From assembly GCF_963662255.1 (NCBI RefSeq), contig NC_085046.1:48499797-48563796 (forward strand): a stretch of DNA of 64,000 nucleotides. The letters run 5' to 3'. The stretch's first letter is position 1. Every line of letters begins with the position of its first letter. The notes beneath the pieces are model-generated. The model saw only the letters and a list, made by a program, of their open reading frames with translations. It was not told the origin of the DNA and did not search any database. Source of the stretch: Cinclus cinclus (taxonomy: Eukaryota > Chordata > Aves > Passeriformes > Cinclidae). Positions 22,701 through 37,264 of this stretch are shown here, piece after piece. The translations under genes and the position numbers were made by a program.

Positions 22701-23150
22701 CTTTGCTGCTAATACTACAGTCCCTCATACCATAAACCTATCATTCATTACAGGGAACAACTGACAGATTCTTTCCCTAAGGAGGCCAAGATTACTTAAA
22801 TTAGAATGTGTACAGGAGAGAAGCTCATTTACTGACAGGCTGGGTAATACATAAAAATAGTCACTATCCAAAGTTGATAATCAGTTCACAAAAACAAAAA
22901 CAAGAAACAAAACAAAATAAAAAACAACAAACAAGGTTTGGTGCTCAGTTAATAAAAGGTTTGTAATAATTCTCCATTTGTTTCATTAAGACTGTGCTAT
23001 TTAAGTCCTTCAGAAGATAAACTGCCTTATGCATAGCTTGCAGACTATTTAGCCTGTGGACTCCACACCCACAGAAAAGCATTTGTAGGAGTCTCTTGCT
23101 GTGCTGTTGCCAGTCTCTCTTCCCGTGAAATGCAGCACTTGGCACAGAGA
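19776..23150. other. gene-free stretch
   Basis: AT-rich sequence with no recognised exon or RNA gene. An A-rich (AAAAC)-type tract lies at 22887-22935, just upstream of the solo LTR. Open frames are short and unsupported. Confidence 0.45.
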
Positions 23151-23855
23151 TACAGGGGGTTGTTTCTTTCCCTTTTCCCTCTGTGGAATTTTCCCCATTG
23201 TCATGCTAAGATACCTGTTGATTAGGCCCTGGTGGCAAGGGGGAGGGGAGAGAAGAGGGAAACCCCGCATTATCCAAACAGCCAGAAGAGGAAACGGAAG
23301 GCTCTGGCTCGGCCCATTTCCTCCGCGGAGTTCGGACGAGAAGGATGATCGCCACCTTAGCCCCATGCCTGCCATCCCAGCATCGGGAGCCATTCTCACT
23401 GCTGTCAGACCCTGCACTGCTGCCTTATCGCTTTAACCTGCCATCATCCAGCACTCTGCTGAGCACCAGGACCAACACCGTGAGCGGAGGGCTCTCTCCA
23501 TCTCTTTCTCCCTCGTGGGACAGTGCTGCCATCACCCCCAGCCCTCCTGCAGCTCTGCGGGACCTGCCTGCCCCCAGCACCAGGAACTGCAGCTCAGGGA
23601 AAATTTGGCTGCAGCCAGAAAGGACTGGGACTGAGTTACTGTTCTGCTGGTGGTTAATTTCATAGCTGTTGTCGTTTTATAATTTGTCTTGTTAGATATA
23701 TTAACAAAAAACTGTTATTCCTATCCCCACATCTTTGCCTGAGAGCTCCTTTAATTCCAAAATTATAATAATTTGTGGGAGGAGGGATCACACTCTTCTT
23801 TATAAGGGGACACTTCCGCCTCTCTTAGTAAATACCTGTCTTTGAAACCAGGACA
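23151..23855 (+). repeat. solo LTR, same family as the provirus
   Basis: About 705 bp match the provirus LTR in plus orientation: 'ccctctgtggaattttcccc' near the start, a CG-rich mid block (ttcctccgcggagttcgg) and the end AAACCAGGACA. The first bases are degenerate (TACAGGGGG rather than TGTTGGGGG), and I find no clear target duplication. No internal viral sequence flanks it, so it is a solo LTR left by LTR-LTR recombination. Short open frames inside it are not genes. Confidence 0.92.
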
Positions 23856-26800
23856 AGGTCCAACATACAGGAAGGGTCTGGAATGACTGACTTCAGTTGT
23901 ACAGAGGTTTCACCTACCACTGAACTCAGACTAATTATGTGCATTTATTCTTCATAATGACAGATCCCTTTAGCATTGAACCTTTCAAGTGCTGGTGTCA
24001 AGAACATCATTTAAGACAGAATTTGCTGAAATTTATTTGATAATGCCACTCTGCACAAGGAAGAAATGAGGCTGGAACTGGAAATACCTGCAGTATTTTT
24101 CACTGAATTTTGTCCTGACTCAAAATCTTCTTGCTGTTCTTCTCCCCCTGCTCTCTTTTTCCCCACTCAGAGAAATATAAAAAAATTGCAGAACACCTGT
24201 TTAGTCACTTTCACTTTGCCCAATTCAAGTCAAAGCAGAAAAATCACTTGATGACCTAGACATACAAATTACACCATTATCTAATGAACTGTTGCACAAC
24301 TCAATTGAATGTAGTTGACTTTGTGAGAAGCATGAATCTTCCAGTCATATAGACAGGAGTTGTTCAGTATAGAAAATATTAACTTTGGGATGAATCATTA
24401 TGTTCAATACCAGTCTGGGGCCTAATGATTTGATTCAAATTAATTTAAGTCACTGGGGAGAAAAAAAATACTAAAATTATACATATAGACAAATATCAAA
24501 ACAATTTTTCCCGAGATCCAAAGCACTTATGGGCTGTCATTGCTAGGCTGAAATTTCCTTTTTCATGTCAGACTCTATGTGCACAGTCTTGTTGAAGTGC
24601 AATGGTGCAGAATTCATTGGCTAGAGCATCCCCATATCTCACTCCTCTGAGACAGAGAGGTCTGAGGTTCAGAAAGCTTTAAAGCTATATAGAGAAAGAT
24701 TTCTGCCACTACCTGATGTAGATGATATTTTGGAATAGGCAAAAAGAAAGAAAGGACTGACAGAGAGTGAAATGTCTAGCTGGTCCAGCTGAGCCCTGAT
24801 ATTAAAGAAGGGAGGATCGAAGGGAATATAAAAGGATGAGAGTTGGTTTACTTTTTTTGGCTAACATTTCAATATAGTAACATGATAGCCTTGGATTATC
24901 TTCACATTTATCAGGTGAAACAGAGCTGGGATCTTCTACTCAGATAAATTTGCTCCATTTACACATTTCTGGAGAACTGATTTGGAAGCCTGGAAGTGAG
25001 GTAAAACTCTCCATGCTTGAAAGCTGTACTAAAATCAGCAGATTATTTCTTTTGAAAGGCAGCCCTGTAGTGGATAAAAGGAATGAAAGTGCTGGGTTAC
25101 ACTTCTTTGTAATGTTTTTTGACTGTATGATTGTCTGTGGTGTTAGGGGAAAATCAGCTATGTATTGGCATCCAGCAAAACAGGGAGCAGAGCAGGATCA
25201 AAGCAGTGCATTGGGTTTATACAACATTCTGGGCAAGGGTTGATGTAACCCTTGTGAAACAATTACAAGGAGCCAGGTCATGTGATGCTCACCTATAGTG
25301 AAGGTTCAGTAATACAGCCTATTTTTGAGAAGTCTCATGGCTGCTTTGAGCCTAAGCTGCTGAAGAATGCTTTATTCTCTCCTTCAGAATACCTTGAGTA
25401 AGGATTACTTCTCTGTTTAGCTCTTAAGAGATCATTAATAATAATTTAGATGGAGGTGCAACAGGGAAATGCTTTACAGTTCTGCTTTTGCAAATTATAA
25501 AGGAGCCTTTAATTACAAGCTTGCTCACCTGCATTTTAAGTACAGGATTAAATGCACACTGACTCAGTGAACTTTGCACACTGAGCCCCATAGACTGCCA
25601 CGCTCCTGGATTCTTGAGTGACTGGTGACCTGTTGATACAGGAGATACAGCCATTGTTCCCCATGCTACAGCAACCTGGTCTCAAAACCCAAACTAACAA
25701 AATAAGGGGACTAAAATGACCTGTAGCTATATAAACTGAACTGTAGAAAGCAAGACAGATCTACAGATTTGCTTTTGTTGCTGATTCTGTCAACAGGCTG
25801 GGGAGTGAGGGCAATTACTAAATCAGTAATTTCCCTGCATCTCTGCTTTACTCTATGTAAACTGGAGCTCATGATATTAATTTATTTTGCAAAATACTGA
25901 TAAGTAAAATCTTCTCTGGCTACATGTAAAGAAGAGATGTAATTTAAGATTAGCCACATTCAGGCCAACTAGTGACTAAATACAGTATTTTAAAAAGTTT
26001 CTAAAGATAAACATCCACAAAATAAATTTACTGCAGCATATATTCCCCTACAAAAAGCTGACTTTGAAGTGCTTGCTTACACTACATTGCACTGGCTCCT
26101 TCACTTGGAAAATTTGATTTTTGACACTAGCTCCACTGCGTGACTTTCAGCCTTTCAGGTTCCTCCTTTGTTGCAGCTGGTCATCATATCCAGCCTTAGC
26201 TTGTGCAATGTACAAATGGTCTGCATGCCTTACTGTGTTCACTGAGGCTTCACAGCTCTGACTGCAATGATTTCCCAGGAAAAGAACAACCTAACCCTGA
26301 AACTCAGGGTCTTTCCACCTCCACAGAAAAAATGCTACTGTACACTGTCAGTGGCTGCATGATCCACAGCAGTCAGTGCAAGAGATTTCATAACCATCTG
26401 ACTTTTATTTTCAGTAGCCTATATCCAATTCATTAGAAGAAGCTGGTAAATAACAGCTCTACAAACAGGACAAAAAAAATGATTGAGTCCTCTCTATATA
26501 ATCTGTCTAATAAATTCAATAAGTGTCACTTTTGCAGAAGGGTCTATATACCTCAGCAATAATTTGTCACCATGAAACAGTTTCAGGGTGTTTCACAGTT
26601 TTGTGTCAGTATTCATTTCAGGCCTTATCTTCAATGAACATTTCTTGCTAAGAGCAATTAATTTCTTGCATCTGTCACTATAGGAACAAAGCAAATGCAC
26701 GTTATGCAAAAGGCCCATTACTCAGTACATTAGGAACTGATGTGACAGCTCTCCTCATCCTAGAATCACATAGAACAATATGTCACCTTACTTATCACTA

Positions 26801-29800
26801 AAATTTTCAAAATTTCATATTATAAGGATATGTATTCTTTCTTTCTTTTAAAAAAATATTTTAATTATAATAAAAAAATCAAGTATTGTAATCCTGATTA
26901 AATAAAACCAAAAAACTGCAACTCCAAAACAAAAAAGTCCCACTCATTCAGTAAATGCTGCATCAGCATTTCAATTCAGGCAAATTTGAAATGAAATTGT
27001 GAGAAAAAAATAAAAATAAAAAAGCACATAAGGTTTATTAAGAGAAGAAAACTTCTAAACTACACCAAAGTGTACTGGAAGTTATTTGAAAGTAGCAGAT
27101 CTGTCTGCAGCATGTCTTTTTCTCCACTCTGACCGCTCCATCTTAGCCTGCCCTCAAATATAATGGCCTAATATATTCCAAAATCACTATATGTTGTTGT
27201 GGAGTTTTCAAAGGAAACTGTTAGTTATTAAAAGTCCAGTTATAACACCTGAAGGTATCATTCAGAATGGAGGAAAACCAGGAAATGCTAGAAATGCCAG
27301 GAAAGAAAATTAGACAATTATTTTCCCATTTGATGCTTACTGCAATGAGGAAGAACCAGGGAGATTCACATATAGAATATTTTCAATCAACTGGAGGAAA
27401 ATGAAAAATGGATGAGGAAGAAATTATATTTATTCATTGTGATGTGAGTTACTGTTGTTTTTTTTAAGTATTACCATACTGTACAAAGTGCTAGGGGATT
27501 AAGTTAAACAACCACAATAGCTACATTATGCTCCCTGAATATTTGGAAAAAATGTATATGCACAGAGCAGTCACAGAAGTAAGAGAGGCATTTTATTCAA
27601 GCTGCATGTGGCATTCATTTTTCTCAGTGATGCCAGAAAATATATTAATTCTTAAAATGTACTTGTTAATAATATTAAGCAAACAGTGGAGAAAACTTAA
27701 TTGGGATGCATTTAAGCAGGCACCATAGGAATCTCACTCTGGCACAAGCTCACAAACGGAGTTATTTTCATCCATTTTGAGACAGGAAAAACAACATACA
27801 ATGCAGAAGTCCAGTCAGAGGCAACCAATAAAATACAAATTGCAGATGATCACAGTGATGAAAGACCCCATTTACCATGAAGATACCAGCTGCTAACATT
27901 AGAAATGTGATGCAGGACAAGCTATTCCACACACCTCAGAATTAATTACGCTTATTTTCCTATTTTTGAGACATCCCTATGTTTATTAAAGGTAGTGAAA
28001 ATTTAAAAGAGCTTAAAAAAATGGTTCTAATTGGAAAACCATGCAAAGATGAGCTATAAAACCATCAGTGAGCTACAGCCATTTCTAGCTTAATTCTTGG
28101 ATCAAAACAGGAAGATATAGTCAGTGAAAATTGATCTTATATCATTAATTTCATCTCAGTGTCTGCGACCAGGCTGGACATACCTACACATAGCTTAAAT
28201 TGTTCCATAGTTTTCATGAATTAAACTGGCTGGTTTTCCTTCCATCCAAGGTCTTAGAAGAGCCTGGACTTTGTCCTGCAGCCTGGGATGAATACAGGTA
28301 CCCTGCACCACAAGCCTCTCAGCAGCTGTTCCTCAGGACCACACAGCCTTCATCTCAAGTGTTTACATGCACACCGTCTTCAAATTCCTCCACTCACCTG
28401 CTTTAAAACAAAGATAAAGTGTCAAGCAGCCCTAACTCTCTTTGAGAAAAACAAAAGACTTTGTAACATTGGGTTTTCATAAGTAATATTCCACTCATTT
28501 AGTAGAAATTTACTAGTTAAATGTAACTGTTTATTAGCTGCAGCTGTGGGTGTGGTTGTAACATTTTTTCAGTAAGAGAACTCTGCTCTGAATTAGCAAA
28601 GGCCACTGATTTTTTTCTTAATGACTAGCATTTTATCCCTGAAACACTGTGCTGTTATTTTTCTCCCTTCTATTTAAGTTTGTAAAAAATATTTGAACTC
28701 TAAATGAAGAATAAATTGCTGTGGGGTTTGCTAAATTTTCACTGATTTTTAGCTGCTTCTATTTCTTTAGCTAGCTTTTTTAGTCACTACAGAAATATCC
28801 CATGTCAGAAATCCTTTGGACCACATGATCACAGCTGTAATTTGAGATGCTTTTCCATTTTCAGAGAGGTTTCATCCATTCCAGGTTCAGGAAGTGCAGT
28901 TATTTCCTTTTTGCCTTTCTCATACATTCATATATGCTTCTCAGTCCTTTGCTTCTCAAGTGCCATAATTCCATAGCCTGCCTCAAATTTTGGGCATGAG
29001 CCTTTTGCCTGATACCAAGGAATCAATTCAGCTGGCATCTCTAGGTATTATTATCATGGACACCACCCAAAGGAACATGCAGAAGTGCAGCCACTATCAT
29101 TTAGAAGAGAGCTTTTTAAGGGCACAGAGAATATGGTGGCATTTCAGCTACTTGAAGACCAACATATTTTTAGCTTAATTTAATTGGATTTTTCTGTTGA
29201 ATAATTATGCTGGTTTCCAAGTGTCTGCAAGAAATGGATTTTTTTCTAAGCCAGTCAGAATATTTATATTTATCACACTAATTCCTGTTTTCTTTGCCAA
29301 GTTAATATCTTGTGATTCTTAAATGTTCTAAAGTTTAAAAATTTGTCCCTTACTTAAACTGGTGCTAAATGAGATTCCTAGTAGCTTTAAAAGCCAGAAA
29401 AGGGTTATTGTTTCACCAGTACATTACTGTGTACTGTTTAAATCCAATTATTTAGTATTCCTGGAACAAAGATAATAGATTTATACATATAGTAGTTGTT
29501 TTATATTATCTCCTTTAACTTATTCTGATTATTGCCTTAGCATTCAACAGTCACTGTAAAGTAATTTTCTAGTCACAGGTTCACAACACATAATTTGATT
29601 AAACATATTACAAAAATTACAAAAGGGGGGTTTTCCACAAGCTTTACCAGAACAATGCACAACAATTCCCTCCTCACAACAATTTGCACAGAGATGTTCT
29701 TTGTTTGCAAAGCTTCTTTGTCCTGTGATGCTTAATTAAGGATATAATGGAAAATATTATAGTAATTTTAGAATCATTTTGAAGTAATGATGCCAGAGGC

Positions 29801-32800
29801 CAAGCATGGAATTCTGTTTAACTCAGCTAAACGTAGAAGTGTTGGTAATGGCCATTAAAAATGGATCCCACATTTTCTTAAACCCAAGGGACATCTCTCC
29901 AGTGTAGCTCACGTTTCACACTCATTTAGCTTCTCTATCAAAACTGGCAAATTTTGATGCATAAATCTGTGCACTGTGAGCTGGACTGTTGCCTTAAAGT
30001 CCCATTCCCCAAGGCAAGACTGGCAGACATAGAACAGCAAGTTTCACTCTATTTTTCTACTCCAAGAGTTAGTACCTCTTGAAATCCCTTATTAGAGAAA
30101 TGGTACATTAAATGGGCCCATTTGAAACCTTAAATCTAGAGAGGGGAGTTGGAAAATTTTTCCAAATTCCTTTCCACAGATAGGACAGTACATTAAAATT
30201 ATCAGCAACGCAGTGAAACCAGCAGGTAAACCTCCAGAAGTCTTTGTTTTCAGTTAAGTCCTTAAAACCCTCAACATTTTGTGCTATACAAAACTGGAAA
30301 TGTGGTTTTTATCTGTCACTTACAAACACAAGTTTCTAGGTGAATATCCCCAGCCTTCTGGACATGCCAACATGGGGTTAGCTTCTGCTCAGGACACCTA
30401 AGGCTCAAAGTGAATTACGCAAAAGGAACAAATTTAATCATAACTCTGACTGCTATATGTTTTTCTACATGCCTATACTGACCAGCTTTCAAGTACTCCC
30501 GCTCAAAGCCATGTATTCATTTCAATTTTATTTTATTTCCCCTTCCCCCTCCCCAGACTGGAATATTCTTAGGCTAAATAAATAACAAAACAAAACCAAA
30601 TTTTATGCCATGCACTCCAGGACACTTGACATTAAAACTGTAGACATCACAGGCAACTAGATAACACTAATAGCACGTGAGGCAATTTCCCTTCCTATGT
30701 TTCTTCTCAGCTGCCAGCTGGAGTCTGGGCTAAAAATAGCCTTGTCATGATAGAATAATGAATCCCAGCGATAAGAATATTTCACAGAAATGCAAGAGGT
30801 CATTATCTGAGCCTTAATGGATGAACAGGGTGGGAAAGAGAGAGAAGGAATTATTGGGTGGTACAATAAAAATGCAGTATGAAAGAAAGAAATGCAAACA
30901 AGTGTTACTCAAAAGGCTCTGAAAATCATAGCTTGCTTTCCTGTTTATGTTAGTGTACGTATAATTTACATGACATTAAAAACTGAAAATACACATAAGA
31001 AATTCTTAGCTGGCTATTTGTCTGCATAAACAATTACTGCTTTACAGGGTCTATGAAATTATTCTGTTTTATCTATAGGACATTTCAATAATTGTACCAT
31101 GTATCTCTTAGTTACAGTACCACTAAGAGTAAGGGAAGCATATTTCAAAGATAATCTACTTTAAAAACCCCAGACCAACCAACCAACTAACCACAAACTC
31201 ATCCAAATCCAAGGCCTCTAAACTAGTTGTTGCCTGAAGTGTTTAACCCCTTAAAAATCCAAGTAAATTAAAAAATATATCTACAAAATGTATATCTACA
31301 TTCTCATTATTATGATCTGTATTGAAATAGTGAATCTGCAGCTAGATACAGCTGACTTAGAGAGAGCATGAATTTCAGATTGAGATTACTTAATGAAAAA
31401 AAACCCCAAAACTTACTGCTGCTGTAATACCTAATATTACTATGCCCTAAGGAAATCAGTCTTTTTACCTCCTGGACTGTTGCTTATCATTATTTCACAT
31501 AATTTGCCTACTGGCAGTTTCAGCATTTCCTCTCTTTAGAAACCATCTGATCATACCTTTCTTCATTGTCTGTAAAGATAGCACTAAGTCAGAGAAAGTA
31601 CATTTTAATACTCGTACTTTAAACCAGCCCTTCTTTCTCTTCACTGAGAAGGGAGCAGAGAGTTTTCCACTTAGCAAAAACATCCTCCTTCCACCTGAGA
31701 GACACATCATGTGACAATGCCTGAGAGAGACAACATTTATAGATAAACTATATACGCCAAAGACCAAGAAAGCTGCTGAGAATGGTTAATGAATAATACA
31801 ATACAGTTCGTCCAGCAGGTAGAGGAGAGGAACTTGCACCAGAGCATTCACAGGGAGCCCTTGATCCAGGAAACCACAAAACCTGCTAAGTTTGAATTGA
31901 ACTTCCTGCTGGGGCCCAGCAGCAAAGCTTAATTGCTTATTGTGCAACACCATCAGAATGCAGATTTTATTGGTTAGAGCACTTAATCATCATGACTTAA
32001 TATTCTGGATTCCTATGCATTAGGAATGAAAATCACAGCAAGAAGTGTTGTATAAAAGTTTGATACATTAAAGGAAAAATAAAAATACTTTTGAGGCAGA
32101 CCAATTATCAGTAACACACAATTAATGTAATGACAAACAATTCAGACTGAAGAACAGAGACAGCCCCTGATCCTGCGAGCCTTTATTGGCCTGCACTTCC
32201 CTACCATGAGTAATTTCTTCAGGACTCAGTAAGGCTGAATAATAGAAAAATTAAACCATGTATAATTTCAAAAGCTCACATCTGAAACAAATGCCATCTA
32301 CAGTCTCCACTCTACTTGCTGAGTGAAGGAGAGAAGGGGAAAAATTGTAGAAAACTCCTCTGACAAAGGTCTTGCTTTTCTCTCTGGCTTAGGAGAAAAG
32401 AAGATATTATCACTGGAAAAATGGCACAAATATTAACAGTCCAATGATCACAATATTTTCAAGTTGAAGAGGTCAGGATAGATTGACCTAATAGAACTGG
32501 TAGGTCCAGACTCATCCTGTTTTGTCTCAGTTCACTTTCTTTCAAGGGAGGCTAGGACAATGAGCCTTCTTACATGAGCCCTGAAGGTAAACCCCTAAAA
32601 TTGACCTGAATCACAGCATTTGTGTACATACAATGGCTACTTGCAGCTTCTAAAGTCTGGTTTCCAATACAACTATTCAAGTCTGCACTTAAATTTCCTA
32701 TTGTTTATATCTATTCCAAATCTGGGTGTGGGTTTTTTGGTTGCCTTTTTATTGGAGAAAATGACTTCTACATATTTTTTCAAGTAAAGGGTTTGCCCCC

Positions 32801-35800
32801 CACTAAGTGACAGAGCAGGCTGTATATAGTCTTTCTGTCCATCTACACTGTGCACTTGCTGATGCTTCAGGTGATATGACACAGGCTCACTGGGAAGTCT
32901 GGGTCTCAGATGTTATCTTGGCAAGTCTGCTTGTAGTGGTCTATAAGCCAGCCAGTATCTCAGAGACAGCAACCACAGGGGGATGATGAAAATGGTCACA
33001 AAACTCTGCCCCTTACTTTGGATGTGGCATTTTGAGAGATACAGTGACTATCAAATGGAAATGCATAAGCAATGCCTGTCACAGCCCAACACTATCAGAG
33101 ATGCCTAAAAAGGAATTGCCAGAGGTTTAGGTATGAAATGGACCACCAATTTGGTAGTCTCACAGCCAGGTTTATCAGTCTACCTGGCTAAGATAGGATT
33201 TTAATGCTGCTTTTTCAACTGTGATCTTGGTTCTTTCATCCACTCCTTTTTTTCTCCTGCAGTCTTGGGTTACTAAATAAATTATTAGGGTGAGAATGGA
33301 ACCACCAGTAGTGAACAAGAGCAATTACTAAAACCTGATGGCTAAAAAGTTTCTCCTTATACAGAAGGCAGTTTTTTTAATATTTGGAAACAGTTGTAAT
33401 AGATGACCTGCCCACACATTACAGCCACAACATCAGGAGGGGCAGATCAACACACAGTGTAAACATACATTTATAAATCATGCTATAAACAAGACCTGAG
33501 ATGCAAAATTAATTAAATTTTCATGCATTTAAACATGAATTCATTAACTCTTTCCAAATATTTGTTTAGCCTCTTCAAACTGGGACCAATTTTTTATTTT
33601 TTGAATAAGTAGCGAAATATAAACTAAAATAATTTACTGGCAAGCTAAATAAATCCCTCAAATATATTAATACTCAAACATTCTTTCTTCAAAGACTTTG
33701 GGAAAAAAAAAAACAACAACCTAGATTTAATTTTAATATTTTCTAGGCAAATGTTTTAAGTAACAGCAAAGCAGTTTTGAACTGGAGAACAGCTCCTGGA
33801 AAGAAAGAAAAAATTTTGAATTCATAACAGCTGAGAAGTGGTTAAGTAGAAACTTACTGAAACACAATGGAATTGCTGCTGTGCACACTACAGTATGAAA
33901 TAAGGGACTGAGAGGAAGGAAGCATATTAAGGAATTAAGAGTTTCTATTACAGGCTCTTATCAGCACATATCAAGGATTTATCTCCCTTCAGAAATTTTG
34001 CTCTCAAGCGTAATCACACTGCTTAATATGAAAACAAAACAAAAAAAGAAAACCAACCAAGCCCTGCTTCAAAAATACTTTAATATTTTCTCTCCCATAC
34101 GTATCTCAGGCAACAGTAGATATGATGAAGTTACATTAGTCTAGTACAGCAAACATATTGCATATAGAATTGTCATTGCTGCTAAGTACCAGAGATGTAG
34201 GATCATGCATCAGTATTATTAAATAGAAAGACACTTTCAATAATTGCTTTCCTAACACTTCTTCAGAACACAGCTGCCACTTCCCAACTTTTGTTTTCTG
34301 ACATCAGATGTCTCCTCTACCCTCTGTTCAACATGTAATATAGTTTCAGGGTTGGCTCTGGACCAAGACACATGCCAGGCCATCTCTCCACTATCTCAGA
34401 TAATAAACACAGGTTTCTTTATCTTAGTTTCTCCAGCAACAATATAGAAACAGAAAGAAGCGAGAATACTAACACTGGGCTAGGCAGCATTAATTCTAAA
34501 GTACATGTGCTAAGAGGAAGGAAGCACATTCCAGAAAGAACCTATATATATATGCTTCATAACTGGAATAAACACAGCCTATCCCAAAGCTGTTCGAAAA
34601 TTGAGCCAAATTTGAACAACAAAAAAAAATCAATTCAACAGAGTGCAATTTTTCTTTCAATTTAAGGATTGCTGATAAAATTTTCTAACTCAAGATACTT
34701 GATTAAAATTCTGTGACTAATACATGCTTAGATTAGCAACTCAACTGCATGCAAGGTATCCTTCAAAGAGATTTGGATAGATGTATCTATATTGTATTAG
34801 AGATGTTGTCGCCATACACCAGCAATAGCTCCCATTTTGAGCTTGCGTGTCAGTCAAGTGCTTATTAAAAGGTGAGACAGTTTGGGAAAATTTTCTTCAA
34901 TTACAACAAACCAGTGCACTTTCAATTTCTCCAAATAGGTTTATTTTCCCAGTTAAGCTCTGTAACTTTCTTGCTTCAGAAAATATAATATGCTCTACTG
35001 TCTCTACAAAAGATACCACACATTCCACCTGCTCCCACAGGTACTGAATCCTGATGTACAGACCAACTGAAAAATGTCAGGAAAGCAGAAGAGAACCTCA
35101 CCTGTTATGTTGCCCATATCAAAAATGTACATGTGGCAACTGCTTGTGTGGATTCCCTTCAGTACCAAATCCTAACAGTTATAGAAAGGCACAGGTAAAG
35201 TACAGTCAATACAAACACTATCAGAAGCATACTCAGATCTTACCATGAGTGTAGATGGATGAGATGAAAACCTGCATAAATAGATTCATTCCCCATGTAT
35301 TACATGTACACAAATTTTTCTTCCCTATTTAACTGGCATAAGGCATAGAAATTAGAGCAATCCTGGAGACAGAGCAGTTTCTGACGTAAAGCTTCACATA
35401 GCAGACACAAAGTAATCCTCTATCACTGACAGGCTCTCACCCAGTTTAGCTTACCATGTATTTCTGAAAGAGATGTATTACCACTTGCTGAAAGAGACCA
35501 CTCACAAGGGCATTTCTTCCTGAAGTCTGTGTAGATTATGATATAAAACTGGATAAATTATCATGACATTAAGTTGTGACATCTGCTCCAACATTCCTTT
35601 CTATACCATGAAGACAAAATGTTTTAAACTAAGAGCCCCTAGTCTGATCTGAAGATAGTGCCACACAGCCTTCAAAAACTATATCAGACTCACGGTAATC
35701 CTGACTCAACTTTTGTCTCACGTACCAGGTACTCAGGGATTTTACTGCAAACCTCCACAACCAGTGATATGCTGTTTGTGATCTGCTTCTTAGGTAGACA

Positions 35801-36744
35801 TTATTGCACCAAAAAAAGATACATAGCACATGGAAGAAGCTTTTGGTCTATGCTTGTATGATTTAATAATTTTTTTTAAAACACAGAGAAAGAGAGAGAA
35901 CATGAGAGAGTGTGACTGGTAGCATAGGCTGAACATTATGAATCCAAATCCACTGTCATTTTTGAGAATATATGATTAAAATCAAGAAGTCTATAATAGT
36001 AGTCATTACTTCAGTCTGGAAATTAGGGGTATTGTTAATTCTTTTCATCATGTATCAGCTCACTTCTAATTGGATCTATATTCATTACTGAAACTGAAAT
36101 TAAAGAACAGCTATGAAAGGCTTTTGATGTCAGCTGTATGTATCATGCCCTGAATTAAGTTATAAAAATGGTTAATACATTATGTGACTCTTCAAGTACC
36201 TATTTCACTTCATTTAGTTGCACAGATCCTGAGGTACTGTGCTGAGGTACTTGTACTGCCTGGGGTACTGCACAAGCACAACAAACTTAAGATAGGTAAA
36301 AGAACTCATTCCATTTGAATTGCTGAAAAATGCATTGATCGTGGTACCAAATCTCCCTAAAGTCTGTTGGTTTATAATTGATTTGTCTTCCAGATGCAGG
36401 ATCTGCTCAGTAAATGAGCTGTAGAACAGGAAGAAATAGACCCTTTGAGTTACATCCCACCAGAAACGCCACAAGAATGCCAAGTAAAAGCTGGCTGAAC
36501 TTGAGCAGATGTACTGTGCCATGGCCACTGCAAACTTTTTTTTCCCCTCTAAATAAACTGTGGAAGAAAAGAAGAAGAGAGGGCCACTTGGTATTCAGGT
36601 TCAGAAGACTTTTGTCAGAACCTCCCCTTCTGTCTCACACAGCTTAATTTTTTTCTTTTATTCTGCACTGGATCAAAAGGAAGGAGAGAAAAAAAAAAAA
36701 AAAGTATTGTACCAGTCTGTCAAACTGCTAAAATGTTTCTTCTC
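23856..36744. other. long gene-free AT-rich stretch
   Basis: Almost 13 kb without a recognisable gene, RNA gene or transposon. It holds only minor low-complexity runs, for example poly-A near 33700 and a short TA run near 34545. Parts could be intronic or conserved non-coding DNA, but that cannot be judged without alignment to other birds. Confidence 0.4.
36740..36744. repeat. target-site duplication TTCTC, left copy
   Basis: Five bases immediately before the TGTCC terminus of the LTR at 36745 are repeated exactly at 37260-37264. This defines the insertion boundaries. Confidence 0.85.
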
Positions 36745-37259
36745 TGTCCTGGTTTACAATACAACATACATATTCTATTACCATTTGAGAAGGGTGATCA
36801 TCCTTATCTCTGTGGGAAATGTCTTCTGTTGATGGGCCATAACTGATAAGGGTGATCATCCTTATCTCTGTGGGAAACATCTTCTGTTAATGGGCCATTC
36901 AGTCCTACTGTATAACTGATAAGATTACATCATCCCATTGGGAGATGCTCCAGCCAGGAGGACGAGCCAAGCCTTTCCTACCTAGATAAAAACTGAGGTT
37001 TAGAACGCCAAAGGCAGCCTTTTTCCACTGGATTCCAGAGGAAGAACCAGGCTTTTATCTACATCATCGCTGGACCCTTTGGAGGAAAACTGCACCAGCA
37101 CCCTGACTGACAGGGTATCAGGTTGTATTCTGACTCTGTCAGTGGTTTTATTTTTATTATTGCATGTATTTTGTTTTTTTCTCCTTTTTTTTCTCTTCCC
37201 TATTAAAAATTGTATTACTGACTTGAAGTCTCACTGGTTTTGCTTTTCAAACCAGTACA
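36745..37259 (+). repeat. solo LTR, second ERV family
   Basis: This 515-bp LTR has near-perfect inverted termini: TGTCCTGGTTT at the start and AAACCAGTACA at the end, one mismatch. Perfect TTCTC 5-bp duplications flank it. It contains a 58-bp direct duplication (36786-36843 and 36844-36901), a TATA-like AGATAAAAAC near 36983 and an ATTAAA polyadenylation-like signal near 37202, which give the plus orientation. Apart from the terminal motif it does not resemble the provirus LTR. Confidence 0.88.
36786..36901 (+). repeat. 58-bp direct duplication within the LTR (enhancer-like)
   Basis: Two consecutive copies share AAGGGTGATCATCCTTATC and GGGCCAT at a 58-bp period, with about five differences. 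A third, degraded start (tgataagattacatcatccc) follows near 36917. Duplicated U3 blocks upstream of the TATA position are typical of retroviral enhancers, so a regulatory role in the original virus is plausible. Confidence 0.85.
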
Positions 37260-37264
37260 TTCTC
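37260..37264. repeat. target-site duplication TTCTC, right copy
   Basis: This exact match to 36740-36744 follows the LTR terminus ACA. Confidence 0.85.
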
